Below, piece by piece: positions 26,526 through 34,349 of a stretch of 64,000 nt of DNA; the first letter of the stretch is position 1; the number at the start of each line of letters is the position of its first letter. Under the pieces are notes generated by a model, which made no database searches, had not been told where the DNA came from, and saw nothing but the letters and a program-made list of their open reading frames with translations. This DNA comes from Desulfobacteraceae bacterium. Lineage in GTDB: Bacteria; Desulfobacterota; Desulfobacteria; Desulfobacterales; Desulfobacteraceae. Position numbers and translations under genes: made by a program. The DNA lies in assembly GCA_024225635.1 (NCBI GenBank), contig JAAEMK010000464.1:21785-85784 (forward strand), given 5' to 3'.

Positions 26526-27902
26526 TCACGAATCGGTGCTTTTTTTCATTGCCACGGCAAAGAAGCCGTCCATGCCAAGGGTGTCGGGATAGGTCCTGAA
26601 GATCCCCTTGTCCGAAGTCAGCGGGTGGCTCTGGGGGACGACGGTGAAATCCTTTCGTTTGTCCAGGAACGCGTCAAGGACCCCTTCGTTCTCCTCGGGT
26701 TCGCAGGAGCACACGGCATAAACAAGGATTCCCCCGGGTTTGACAAGGTCTGCCAGGTTGTTCATTATGGTCTTCTGCCGGGCCGCAAGCCGTTTGATGT
26801 CCTTTTGGGTGCGGTGCCAGCGGGCATCGGGGTTTCGTCTCAATACGCCGAGCCCGGTGCAGGGAGCGTCCACAAGCACCCTGTCAAAGGGGGCGTCAAG
26901 GGCTTCCGGCGCAAGGTTCAGGGCGTCCATTTTCTGGGTGGAAACGTTGGTGATGTCCAGGCGCGCCATTTCGGATGCAAGGGTTTCAAGTTTTTTGGGA
27001 TCGAGGTCCCAGGCCACGATCTCGCCCCGGTTTTCCATCAGCTGTCCCACATGGCCGGTTTTTCCGCCCAGTCCGGCGCAGGCGTCAAGGACTCTCTCCC
27101 CCGGCTGGGGATCGAGCAGGGTGGTGACCATCTGGGCCGCCTCGTCCTGGACCTGGAACAGTCCCCCGGTAAAAGCCTCCGTAAGGTGCAGGGGCGTTTG
27201 GGGCCGGGTGATGGACAGGCCGTCCCCGGCATGGACCGTGGGCTCAATGGTCTCCACATGGTCTTCCATGGCCCCGGCAAGGGCGTCCCTGTCGGTCTTG
27301 AGGGTGTTGGCCCGCAAGGTGATGGGGGGGATGGTGTTGATGGCATCCAAAAGCGCAAGGCACGGTTCCAGGCCGAACCGGTTGATCCAGCGCCGGGATA
27401 GCCACAGGGGGATGGACCGGCTCTTTGAGACAAACAGGGCCGGGTCGGCTTTTTTGTCGGGCATGGCGACTTCCTTGTACCGGGTGGTCGCCTTTCTGAG
27501 CACGGCATTGACAAAGCCTGCAGCGCCTTTGTGCGCGATTTTTTTGGTCGCGTTCACCGCCGTGTTGACTGCTGCGGAAACCGGAATCCGCTCCATGAAC
27601 ACCACCTGGTAAAGGGCCAGGCGAAGGGCGTAGAGGACTTCCGGCTTTATCTGCTCCAGCTTTCTGCTGGAAAACGGGGCGATGAGCCAGTCCAGGTGCT
27701 CCCGCCATCTCAGGGTACCGTAGACGATGGCGTTGGCAAGGGCCCTGTCCCGTTTTGACAGCTTATCCAGGTCAGCGGAGAATTTCTCAAGGGTTCGGTC
27801 CAGGGGGAATCTCGATCCATCGTTTTCGAGGAGGATCTTCAGCGCCAGGAATCGTGGGTCATTGGTCATTGTTGTCTTGGGTCGGCTCTTTTTTTCAGGC
27901 AT
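26526..27902 (-). CDS. rsmB: 16S rRNA m5C967 methyltransferase
   Basis: About 458 residues from the ATG at 27902, which overlaps the fmt stop by eight bases. An N-terminal NusB-like RNA-binding domain (about 1-150) precedes a SAM-dependent domain with DACAGLGGKTGHVGQL, VDAPCTGLGVLRRNPDARW (one catalytic Cys) and AVCSCEPEENE (second Cys). The order fmt-rsmB is common in bacteria. Confidence 0.94.
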   Translation of the reverse strand: MPEKKSRPKTTMTNDPRFLALKILLENDGSRFPLDRTLEKFSADLDKLSKRDRALANAIVYGTLRWREHLDWLIAPFSSRKLEQIKPEVLYALRLALYQVVFMERIPVSAAVNTAVNATKKIAHKGAAGFVNAVLRKATTRYKEVAMPDKKADPALFVSKSRSIPLWLSRRWINRFGLEPCLALLDAINTIPPITLRANTLKTDRDALAGAMEDHVETIEPTVHAGDGLSITRPQTPLHLTEAFTGGLFQVQDEAAQMVTTLLDPQPGERVLDACAGLGGKTGHVGQLMENRGEIVAWDLDPKKLETLASEMARLDITNVSTQKMDALNLAPEALDAPFDRVLVDAPCTGLGVLRRNPDARWHRTQKDIKRLAARQKTIMNNLADLVKPGGILVYAVCSCEPEENEGVLDAFLDKRKDFTVVPQSHPLTSDKGIFRTYPDTLGMDGFFAVAMKKSTDS

Positions 27903-28839
27903 TGAGTACTGTACCCGGTTCAATGGGTTTTCCCCTGAGGAACTCGGCCGCCGTGAGGCGTTTCCCCGAGGCGCCCTGGAGTTCAAGGATGGTCACGCTT
28001 CCTTCGCCCGCGGCAACGTGGATGCCCTGGTCGTCGCACAGGAACACGGTGCCGGGCTTGGCGTCCGACCGGGTTTCACCCGGCGCTACCCGGAAGATCT
28101 TGATCCGCTTTTCATCCAAAAAGGTGAATGCGCCCGGCCAGGGGGTCATGGCCCTCACCACTGCCGAGATCTTTTCCGGGGTCATGGCCCAGTCGATTTT
28201 GCCGTCGGATTTTTTGAGCATGGGGGCAAGGGTCGCCTTGCCGTGGTCCTGGGGGGTTCGCGTCAGCCGTTTCTCTGCAATGGCGTCCAGGGTCTTGATG
28301 ATGAGGTCCGCTCCCATGTCGGCCAGCCTGTCATGGAGATCCTGGGCCGTGTCATCATCATGGATGGGGGTGGTTGACTTGAGCAGCATGTCGCCCGTGT
28401 CCAGGTCCTTATCCATGACCATGGTGGTGATGCCGGTCTCCTTGTCCAGGTTGAGGATGGCCGTCTGGATGGGGGAAGATCCCCTGTGGTAAGGCAACAG
28501 GGACGCATGGATATTGATGGGATAGATCTTTGGAATATCCAGGATCTCCTGGGAGAGCTTGTGACCAAAGGCCACAACCACGAACAGGTCCGGCTCAAGC
28601 GCCGAAAGCCGCTCCCTGACCTCGTCGGAGCGCATGGATTCCGGCTGGATCACCTCAAGTCCCAATTCCAGGGCCGCCGTCTTGACCGGCGGGGGCACCA
28701 TCTTTCTTCCCCGGCCCTTGGGGCGGTCCGGCATGGTTATGACAAGGGGAATCTCACAGTCATACTCTGCCAGGGCCCTGAGGGGCGGGACGGAAAAATC
28801 CGGGGTTCCCATGAAAACTATCTTGAATGGTTTTTTCAA
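27895..28839 (-). CDS. fmt: Methionyl-tRNA formyltransferase
   Basis: 314 residues. [15 protein letters not shown] at the start, the formyl-folate site [21 protein letters not shown] with its Asn/His, and the C-terminal barrel domain. Provides fMet-tRNA for initiation, undone later by def. The start is TTG at 28839 in a TTGA overlap with the def stop; GAGG lies 11 bases upstream. Confidence 0.97.
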   Translation of the reverse strand: MKKPFKIVFMGTPDFSVPPLRALAEYDCEIPLVITMPDRPKGRGRKMVPPPVKTAALELGLEVIQPESMRSDEVRERLSALEPDLFVVVAFGHKLSQEILDIPKIYPINIHASLLPYHRGSSPIQTAILNLDKETGITTMVMDKDLDTGDMLLKSTTPIHDDDTAQDLHDRLADMGADLIIKTLDAIAEKRLTRTPQDHGKATLAPMLKKSDGKIDWAMTPEKISAVVRAMTPWPGAFTFLDEKRIKIFRVAPGETRSDAKPGTVFLCDDQGIHVAAGEGSVTILELQGASGKRLTAAEFLRGKPIEPGTVLNA

Positions 28840-29363
28840 TTGCTTTGCAGCCTCTTTTTTAGTTTTTTCTTGTACATGTTTCGCTTGAGGGCGCTGATCC
28901 TGTCAATGTACAGGACCCCGTCCAGATGGTCGATCTCATGCTGCATAATTACAGCAAGGATGCCCTCGGCGTCAAACTCAAGCTTCTTTCCCTCGAGGTT
29001 CAATCCCCGTACCGTGACTTTTTCGAACCGCTTCACGTCGCAGCTGTAGTCGGGAACGCTCAGGCAGGCCTCGCCTTCGGAGGTGATGCTGCCGGAGGAT
29101 GCAATGATTTCAGGGTTGATGAGCGCCTTGAACTCCTGGGGCAGGTCCTCGTCCTCCTCCGATGTGGCCGGGGAGGGATTGTAAACAATGATCCGTTTGG
29201 ATTCACCCACCTGGGGGGCGGCAAGGCCCACGCCCGGGGCGTCGAACATGGTCTCCCCCATGTCGTTCACAAGTTTGATGATGCTGTCGTCTATGGTTTC
29301 AACCGGAAGGGCTTTCTGGAGCAGAACCTTTTCGGGGTAGTGGTATATCTTAAGTAATGCCAT
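28836..29363 (-). CDS. def: Peptide deformylase
   Basis: 175 residues with all three PDF motifs: [17 protein letters not shown] (family EGCLS, here Gly replaced by Ala) and HEIDHLDG, giving the Cys-His-His metal site. Removes the formyl group from new proteins. Overlaps fmt and follows ribF. Confidence 0.96.
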   Translation of the reverse strand: MALLKIYHYPEKVLLQKALPVETIDDSIIKLVNDMGETMFDAPGVGLAAPQVGESKRIIVYNPSPATSEEDEDLPQEFKALINPEIIASSGSITSEGEACLSVPDYSCDVKRFEKVTVRGLNLEGKKLEFDAEGILAVIMQHEIDHLDGVLYIDRISALKRNMYKKKLKKRLQSN

Positions 29364-29385
29364 GGTGCTTTATTCCTTCTATCTA

Positions 29386-30315
29386 TTATACAAGAATGGT
29401 TCTTGCGCGTTTTATATCGTTCCTGATCTGCTCGGAAAGCTCCTCCAGGCTGGAGAACTTCTTTTCATCCCTGAGCCGCTGGATCATGTTTACCCTTATT
29501 CTTTTACCATAGATGTCCCCTGAAAAGTCCAAAATGTGGACTTCAATGGTGAAAATGTGGTCGTCAAAGGTCGGGCTGTAGCCGATGTTGGCAACGCCCT
29601 TGAACTTTTCCGTTCCGGTTTCAACGGTCACGGCATAGACGCCCATTTTCGGGCAGAGTTCATCATGGAGCTTGATGTTCGCCGTGGGAAACCCAAGCTT
29701 GCTGCCGCCCCGTTCCCGTCCTTTTACCACCTTTCCCCTGATCTGGTAGAACCTGCCAAGGAACTTCGGGGTCTCGTGGACCCGGCCGTCCATGACCAGT
29801 TCCCGGATCCGTGTGCTGCTGATCCGCTGGTCTCCGGTCTCGGTGTCGTTTATCCAGTCTGAGACCATAACCTCGAATCCGTGGACCTCTCCGGCCTGTC
29901 TCATGATGTCCAGGGTGCCTTCCCGGTTTTTTCCAAAAGTATAGTCTGATCCCACAATGATTGCCTTCATCCCCAGCTTGCCCAGAAGAAACTTCTGGAT
30001 AAAGTCCTGGGCTGAAATTGAAGCAAACTCCTTGGTAAACGGCAGGCAGAGGATCTTGTCCACGCCGGTCGCCGATATCAGTTCAATCTTCTGATCCTTC
30101 CGCGTGATCAAAGGCGGTCCATTCTGGGTCAGCACCCGCAAAGGGTGGGGGTCAAAGGTGATGACCACCGAGGTGCCGCCAATCTCTTCAGCCTTTTCGA
30201 TAACCTGATGGAAAAGGGCCTGGTGCCCTTTGTGCACTCCATCAAAGTTGCCAATGGTGATGACCGCCTTATCAAAAGGTTCGGTTATTATATTAATGTC
30301 TTCGATCAGTTCCAT
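29386..30315 (-). CDS. ribF: Bifunctional riboflavin kinase/FAD synthetase
   Basis: 309 residues from the ATG at 30315, chosen because AAGGAAA precedes it; an open frame extends 24 codons further but is unlike the family. N-terminal adenylyltransferase with ITIGNFDGVHKGHQALF and SSTRIRELV; C-terminal flavokinase with KGRERGGSKLGFPTANI. It makes FMN and FAD. First gene of the ribF-def-fmt-rsmB-rpe-aroQ-mqnB run. Confidence 0.95.
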   Translation of the reverse strand: MELIEDINIITEPFDKAVITIGNFDGVHKGHQALFHQVIEKAEEIGGTSVVITFDPHPLRVLTQNGPPLITRKDQKIELISATGVDKILCLPFTKEFASISAQDFIQKFLLGKLGMKAIIVGSDYTFGKNREGTLDIMRQAGEVHGFEVMVSDWINDTETGDQRISSTRIRELVMDGRVHETPKFLGRFYQIRGKVVKGRERGGSKLGFPTANIKLHDELCPKMGVYAVTVETGTEKFKGVANIGYSPTFDDHIFTIEVHILDFSGDIYGKRIRVNMIQRLRDEKKFSSLEELSEQIRNDIKRARTILV

Positions 30316-30348
30316 AATTTCCTTTTCAAGTTTCATCATAAAATGAGC

Positions 30349-30377
30349 TTGACAAAGCTCATAAAGCTCTATATATA
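30349..30377 (+). promoter_or_regulatory. Promoter for the two tRNA-Leu genes
   Basis: TTGACA (30349-30354), 17 bases, TATATA (30372-30377); a start site near 30384 would lie about 40 bases before the first tRNA. It sits in the leader of divergent ribF. Confidence 0.6.
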
Positions 30378-30425
30378 AAGCACCCATTGATGCAAATCAA
30401 TCCTTTTTTGGGGTTGGCATTGAGG

Positions 30426-30512
30426 GCCGAAGTGGCGGAATTGGTAGACGCGCTTGTTTCAGGGACAAGTGAACGTACGTTCGTGGGAGTTCGAGTCTCC
30501 CCTTCGGCACCA
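30426..30512 (+). tRNA. tRNA-Leu (CAG)
   Basis: 87 bases including an encoded CCA. Acceptor arms GCCGAAG/CTTCGGC, anticodon stem CTTGT/ACAAG with loop TTCAGGG (anticodon CAG), a long variable arm as in type II tRNAs, and T-loop GTTCGAGTC. Reads CUG codons. Confidence 0.96.
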
Positions 30513-30567
30513 CATTAAAAAACACCGTTGCCAATATCACCTGGTATTGACAACGTTTGTAGTTTTA

Positions 30568-30652
30568 GCCGAAGTGGTGGAATTGGTAGACACGCTAGAC
30601 TTAGGATCTAGTGCCGCGAGGCGTAGGAGTTCAAGTCTCCTCTTCGGTACCA
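30568..30652 (+). tRNA. tRNA-Leu (TAG)
   Basis: 85 bases with CCA encoded. Acceptor GCCGAAG/CTTCGGT (one G-U pair), anticodon stem CTAGA/TCTAG with loop CTTAGGA (anticodon TAG), and a long variable arm. Reads CUA/CUG. An integrase relic lies directly behind its 3' end, which fits use of this gene as a past attachment site. Confidence 0.96.
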
Positions 30653-30665
30653 TAAGCAATTTCAA

Positions 30666-30707
30666 GGGGTTAGAGTGAAACATAATATTCACTTTAACCC
30701 CTTTTTT
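30666..30707 (+). terminator. Rho-independent terminator after tRNA-Leu
   Basis: A 14-pair stem (30666-30679 with 30688-30701, one G-U) and eight-base loop followed by six T residues. Fourteen bases after the tRNA. The tail of the integrase relic runs through it on the other strand. Confidence 0.85.
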
Positions 30708-31029
30708 GTTGCTTGGTCAACCTTTTGGTCAACACCTGCGGATTTAACCCGGTTGTTGTTGACCATTTCATCCATGCAATTTACCGCCTTCATCTTCTCC
30801 GCCTCATCAACCGATAACATCATGTTCCTATTGTTTGATCCCTTTTTCAGCATCTTTTCAAGCCGTTTGAACGTCTTGAGGGCGTCACGGAGATCATATT
30901 GTTTTCCCATGCCTTGACGAGCATCCGCCGTGCAGCCCCGATCTCCTGATCAATATAGGAGTCTGCCCTGCCCTGATTCTTTCGCCGGATCTGATTGAGG
31001 GAGTTGGCCGATCTTAAAATACCGCTTAT
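30689..31029 (-). pseudogene. Tyrosine-recombinase (integrase) relic
   Basis: Reading leftward, 31011-30893 encodes SANSLNQIRRKNQGRADSYI followed by DQEIGAARRMLVKAWENNMIS, the core-binding domain of a phage-type integrase. A one-base loss near 30884-30892 moves the frame, which then continues DALKTFKRLEKMLKKGSN and LSVDEAEKM. From there it jumps straight to a C-terminal tail ending VDQKVDQATKKGLK, so the catalytic domain with the Arg-His-Arg-Tyr residues is deleted. The 5' end is also lost behind stops. It cannot be active and marks an old integration next to tRNA-Leu. Confidence 0.75.
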
Positions 31030-31112
31030 ATGTCAGTCGTCCCAGGAAGGTTGGTATGAACACGTTTATAACTGGTATATCAAGATAGGCGGACTCCCTG
31101 ACAACTTAATTC

Positions 31113-31141
31113 TTGACAACGTGTAGCTTTAAAGCTACCTT
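31113..31141 (+). promoter_or_regulatory. Promoter with palindromic operator for the toxin-antitoxin pair
   Basis: TTGACA at 31113-31118 and a weak TACCTT at 31136-31141 (17-base spacer) enclose the perfect 16-base palindrome GTAGCTTTAAAGCTAC at 31123-31138. The toxin start follows at 31148. A palindrome over the promoter is what an autorepressing antitoxin would bind (inference). Confidence 0.55.
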
Positions 31142-31147
31142 TTAGAT

Positions 31148-31480
31148 GTGGAAACCATTGAGCGGATCATCAGGGAATACATCTCAAAAGACGGGAAAAA
31201 CCATTTCAGGGACTGGCATGAAGGCCTGAAGGACGTAAAGGCCCAGGTTAAAATCGATATCCGGATTGCAAGGCTCCGCCTGGGCAATTTCGGTGATGCC
31301 AAGAGTGTTGGAAAAGGGGTCTATGAGTTGCGAATCCATTTCGGCCCAGGGTTCCGGATATATTATGGGCTAGACGGCGACAAGATTGTTCTGCTGCTCT
31401 GCGGCGGGGATAAGAAGACCCAAAAGAGAGACATTAAAAAGGCCGTCGCCTTTTGGGAAGATTACAAGGAGGAAACATAA
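31148..31480 (+). CDS. higB: HigB/RelE-type toxin of a toxin-antitoxin pair
   Basis: 110 residues. The C-terminal half, GVYELRIHFGPGFRIYYGLD then VLLLCGGDKKTQKRDIKKA, is the typical pattern of Gp49-like/HigB toxins, which cut mRNA on the ribosome. It probably starts at GTG 31148, close to the palindromic operator. The toxin gene comes first, as in higBA modules, and its stop overlaps the antitoxin start (TAATG). Confidence 0.85.
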   Translation: METIERIIREYISKDGKNHFRDWHEGLKDVKAQVKIDIRIARLRLGNFGDAKSVGKGVYELRIHFGPGFRIYYGLDGDKIVLLLCGGDKKTQKRDIKKAVAFWEDYKEET

Positions 31481-31779
31481 TGGCAACCGCAGGATATAAT
31501 GAAGGGCTTTTAAACCGGCTGCAGGATCCGGCATACGCCTCTGAATATTTAAACGAGGCTTTGAGCGAAGGATCACAGGAAATGTTTATGCTGGCCCTCC
31601 GGGATGTGGCAAAGGCAAAGGGCATGGCCAAGGCTGCCAGGGAATCAAACCTCAACAGGGAAACCATGTACCGGATGCTGTCTGAAAAAGGGAATCCCAA
31701 CCTTTCAAGCCTGACCAAGCTGCTGGATACGCTTGGCCTTACCATTACCATCGGAATGAAGAAAAGCGCAGCCTTATAA
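31480..31779 (+). CDS. higA: HigA-type antitoxin (helix-turn-helix)
   Basis: 99 residues from the ATG at 31480 with AAGGAGG upstream. The C-terminal part AKGMAKAARESNLNRETMYRML, then NPNLSSLTKLLDTLGL, is a helix-turn-helix DNA-binding domain of the addiction-module antidote type. It should bind the toxin and repress the pair. After it, 31791-31848 can fold into an imperfect GC-rich hairpin that may end the transcript. Confidence 0.85.
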   Translation: MATAGYNEGLLNRLQDPAYASEYLNEALSEGSQEMFMLALRDVAKAKGMAKAARESNLNRETMYRMLSEKGNPNLSSLTKLLDTLGLTITIGMKKSAAL

Positions 31780-32008
31780 AAGTCGAGCCGGCCCCCGCCG
31801 TAAAAGCAGCGTGAAAATCATTTCACTGCCTTTGGGGCGGGATCGGCCACCGTACTGGTGGAGTTGGAGAGCTAATCAAAAAATGTTTGAAGTCGGATTG
31901 GGATACTTTATCTCCAATAAAGTTGTTTTTTTATATATAAGGGTATACTTAAATTAGGTTTGGTTCTGAATGAGCCTTTAAAGTTAAAATACAAAACAGG
32001 AGGTATGT

Positions 32009-32308
32009 ATGGGTTTTAATGATCGCATGGATGAAGACGATGGATTTTCTGATTTTTTAAATGAAATTCTTGATTGTTTAGATGGAACAGCGAAGGGAAT
32101 TACAAAATTAGTCATTGATAAAGGTGATGGTATTCTTTCAGACAAGCAAAAATTTGTTTTTGAAAAAGAAGTCCTTGATATATATACATTTGACGAATGT
32201 GTAGGATGTGGGTCGAATATACCGTGGAGTGAAATGTATGCTGCATACGATAATGGGGGATATTGTGGGTATTGTGAAAATAGGAGGGCAAAGATAGAAA
32301 AAGAGTAG
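32009..32308 (+). CDS. Small acidic protein with Cys-pair zinc-ribbon-like end
   Basis: 99 residues, AT-rich codons unlike its neighbours. A clear AGGAGG ribosome site. The N-terminal two thirds are acidic and helical; the C-terminal third has CVGCG and YCGYC, two Cys-x2-Cys pairs that could hold a zinc ion. No family recognised. The base composition suggests recent transfer. Confidence 0.6.
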   Translation: MGFNDRMDEDDGFSDFLNEILDCLDGTAKGITKLVIDKGDGILSDKQKFVFEKEVLDIYTFDECVGCGSNIPWSEMYAAYDNGGYCGYCENRRAKIEKE

Positions 32309-32360
32309 CTATATAAAATTATTACGCCGCACTTACCCTATCTGGTGAGCTAATGAGACA

Positions 32361-32410
32361 AAACAATCAGGCATTTAAAGATCCTCTGTGCCTTTAAATG
32401 CCGATTGTTT
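32361..32410. repeat. Long inverted repeat
   Basis: Arms 32361-32380 and 32392-32410 match over about 19 bases with one bulged base (AAACAATC-GGCATTTAAAG type), around an 11-base loop. It could be a terminator, an insertion-element end or a small structured RNA; no T-run beyond the TTT at the end. Confidence 0.6.
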
Positions 32411-33049
32411 GCGATGTTGATGAACAAGCCGACACGCAACTTATAGATATGAGCACATGAACTGATGCTCTTTTCATCATTATAAATAAGCGGAAGGTGT
32501 CAATTCATGTGCCCTGAGCTATAATACATTAGAAACACTCCTCTCGATAAACTTCCAGGAGTGATGGTGCCGGTGCATCATCCGACACCTGGATGATCGA
32601 GCCATAAAACTCGATTCAACGGAGTGCATATGGTTTAAGTTTCAGGCATAGGCGCTTATGATCCTTCATCCTGGACGTTCCCTCCCAGCTGAATGGACCT
32701 CCTCGCCCTATAAAATGACAACCGGCAAATAATCTGGGAAGCTGATGGCGGTTTGGATTGTAGTCGGGGAAATGCCCCCTCCTTTTTTTGATCTGGTTTA
32801 TGGGTGTATTGGGAGGCTAAAACGTGTGCATTCTCCATGTGCATATGTAGCTGGGATTGTAAATAATCGGATTTACGCGTATCAGGTTCCTATAATCCGT
32901 TTAATCAATCCTCTGTGTCCGCTTGTATTGATCTGTGCCCATGGCCTTGGCCTTGGCGAGGAACAGAAACAGACCGGTCTTTCTTGAAATAAGGTGCTTT
33001 ACAGGGGGAAAAGACGGTATGGGCTGTGGCTGGGAACAATGAAGGGCAG

Positions 33050-33104
33050 GTCTCAAGCTAATGTGTGACTTTGGTGTTGTGGTGACGGCACAGTAGCTTG
33101 AGAC
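33050..33104. repeat. 11-base inverted repeat near the HTH gene end
   Basis: GTCTCAAGCTA (33050-33060) and TAGCTTGAGAC (33094-33104) are perfect complements around 33 bases. It lies just beyond the stop of the leftward gene at 33117 and may be its transcript end or a recombination remnant. Confidence 0.5.
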
Positions 33105-33116
33105 GCTATGTAATTT

Positions 33117-33605
33117 TTATTCGGAGGGCTCTTGCAACTTTTTTTTGAGGGTCTGGATGTCTGAATCGGGGATCTGCCATCTCCCGCTTTTTTTAAAGGC
33201 GTTTGCAAGGCTTTTATCTTGAATGAAAGCTGTAACTTGTTTTGCGGATATGCCCAGCATTTCTGCAGCCTCTTTTGCAGTGTAAAATTTTGCGTCTTCG
33301 GTCGCGTCTTCGGTCGTGTCTTCGGTCGTGTCTTCGGTTGCGTCTTCAGCTGCGACTTCGGTCGTGTCTTCAGTTACGTCTTCGGTTGAGTCGGCACTTG
33401 GGAGCGGTTCGGCATCCTTTGGGGGCTCTACGGGCGCATCCGTGGTTGCTTCGACAGCCTTCTGTTCAACTGGCTTGATCTTTCTCGCGGCTGCTTTTTG
33501 TTTGTTTTTTTTTCTCCGTGAGTCCCTTATCTTTCTTAATCTTCTTGCCATTCTTAATTTTTCCTGTTCGTGTCCTTTATTGTATTCATTTTCATTTGTC
33601 CGCAT
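33117..33605 (-). CDS. Excisionase/MerR-like helix-turn-helix protein with TED-repeat linker
   Basis: About 162 residues from the ATG at 33605; earlier (33695) and later (33551, with AGGAA upstream) starts are possible. Lys/Arg-rich N-terminus (RRLRKIRDSRRKKNKQKAAA), a Pro/Glu linker with a Thr-Glu-Asp tetrapeptide repeat, then a C-terminal domain FYTAKEAAEMLGISAKQVTAFI ending GRWQIPDSDI, the pattern of the helix_turn_helix_17/AlpA-excisionase fold. It is divergent from the tail cluster and is the only candidate local regulator. Confidence 0.7.
   Translation of the reverse strand: MRTNENEYNKGHEQEKLRMARRLRKIRDSRRKKNKQKAAARKIKPVEQKAVEATTDAPVEPPKDAEPLPSADSTEDVTEDTTEVAAEDATEDTTEDTTEDATEDAKFYTAKEAAEMLGISAKQVTAFIQDKSLANAFKKSGRWQIPDSDIQTLKKKLQEPSE
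33294..33389. repeat. 12-base tandem repeat, eight copies
   Basis: Eight units of GTCTTCGGTCGT-type sequence with a few substitutions, inside the helix-turn-helix gene, encoding a (Thr/Ala)-Glu-Asp-x linker. Units divisible by three can change copy number without shifting frame. Confidence 0.85.
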
Positions 33606-34349
33606 TTCCGCACAACCTGTTTTGGCACACCGGTTTTGCGGGGGCGCCGGGCTGTTATAAATAAAGATTGATGATAACGCAAATGTAAATTTCATCTGTC
33701 AGGGGTTCAATCTTATGACGTAAGACCTGTTTTTGTTTAAAACTTCTGTTTTTTTAAGGGGTTGTTCCGAAATTGGACGATAAATGTTTTGGCAGATGGG
33801 GAGACCGTAAAGTGGCGCTTTGGATGCTGATGCAGGCCCGGCATCATTGATGATCGGCTGGAATTAGGGTGGACGTTGTTTGTTTCTGTAAAATTTTATC
33901 CGTAAAATAGCGATGCGTTTTTATAAGGTGATCAAAGGGCATATGGGTGGGACAGGGATGAAAAAAATGGTTGTGGGGAACCATGGAACCGGAAAAACTG
34001 TAGCGTGTGGTTTGACGAAATGATGTCATCGTAAAGCTGCTTTGTTTACTAAAAGATAATTGTGTTTAAATAACTAATTGTTTGTTAAGGGTTTATTTGG
34101 GGTTTGCCACTATGCTATGGTGACATTTAAACAAATCAAAATTCAAAATCATTCCTGTCAATCTGATTGACGTTCCTATCTGAGTTTTTGTTCTGCGAAA
34201 GCGTTAAAGATTACTCGCGCTGTGACGGGTTCAATTGTCGATATTATTGCAAATCTTCCCGGGTTGCCCGGCAAAGAAGATTCCTTATGGGGCGGCCTTG
34301 CCGAAGGATCAGTAAATGTCTTATACCCATGTAAGGAAGACGAAACCGG
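33606..34349. other. Intergenic region upstream of the tail cluster
   Basis: About 740 AT-rich bases between the divergent helix-turn-helix gene and the first tail gene. It should contain the promoters of both. I see no confident sigma70 pair. A GTG-started 46-codon frame (34222-34362) overlaps the first gene by 13 bases but lacks a ribosome site. Confidence 0.5.
34157..34171. promoter_or_regulatory. Perfect palindrome upstream of the tail operon (candidate operator)
   Basis: GTCAATC-T-GATTGAC, a perfect seven-base inverted repeat with one central base, 179 bases before the first gene. Its TTGACG half could act as a -35 box, though the matching -10 is poor. Suggests a dimeric repressor or activator site. 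Confidence 0.4.

Larger units (their letters stand above)
32309..33116. other. Gene-poor stretch with inverted repeats
   Basis: About 800 bases. Short open frames on both strands have no ribosome site or family-like content. Two clear inverted repeats are listed separately. The stretch separates the transferred small genes from the helix-turn-helix gene and may be a decayed insertion. Confidence 0.5.

Noticed and set aside
33294-33389. Regular tandem repeat considered as CRISPR array.
   Set aside because: Units are 12 bases, contiguous without spacers, and encode an in-frame peptide linker.
33943-34023. 27-codon frame with a Walker-A-like GNHGTGKT, which might be a relic of the missing ATPase.
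   Set aside because: Too short, no continuing homology on either side; probably coincidence.
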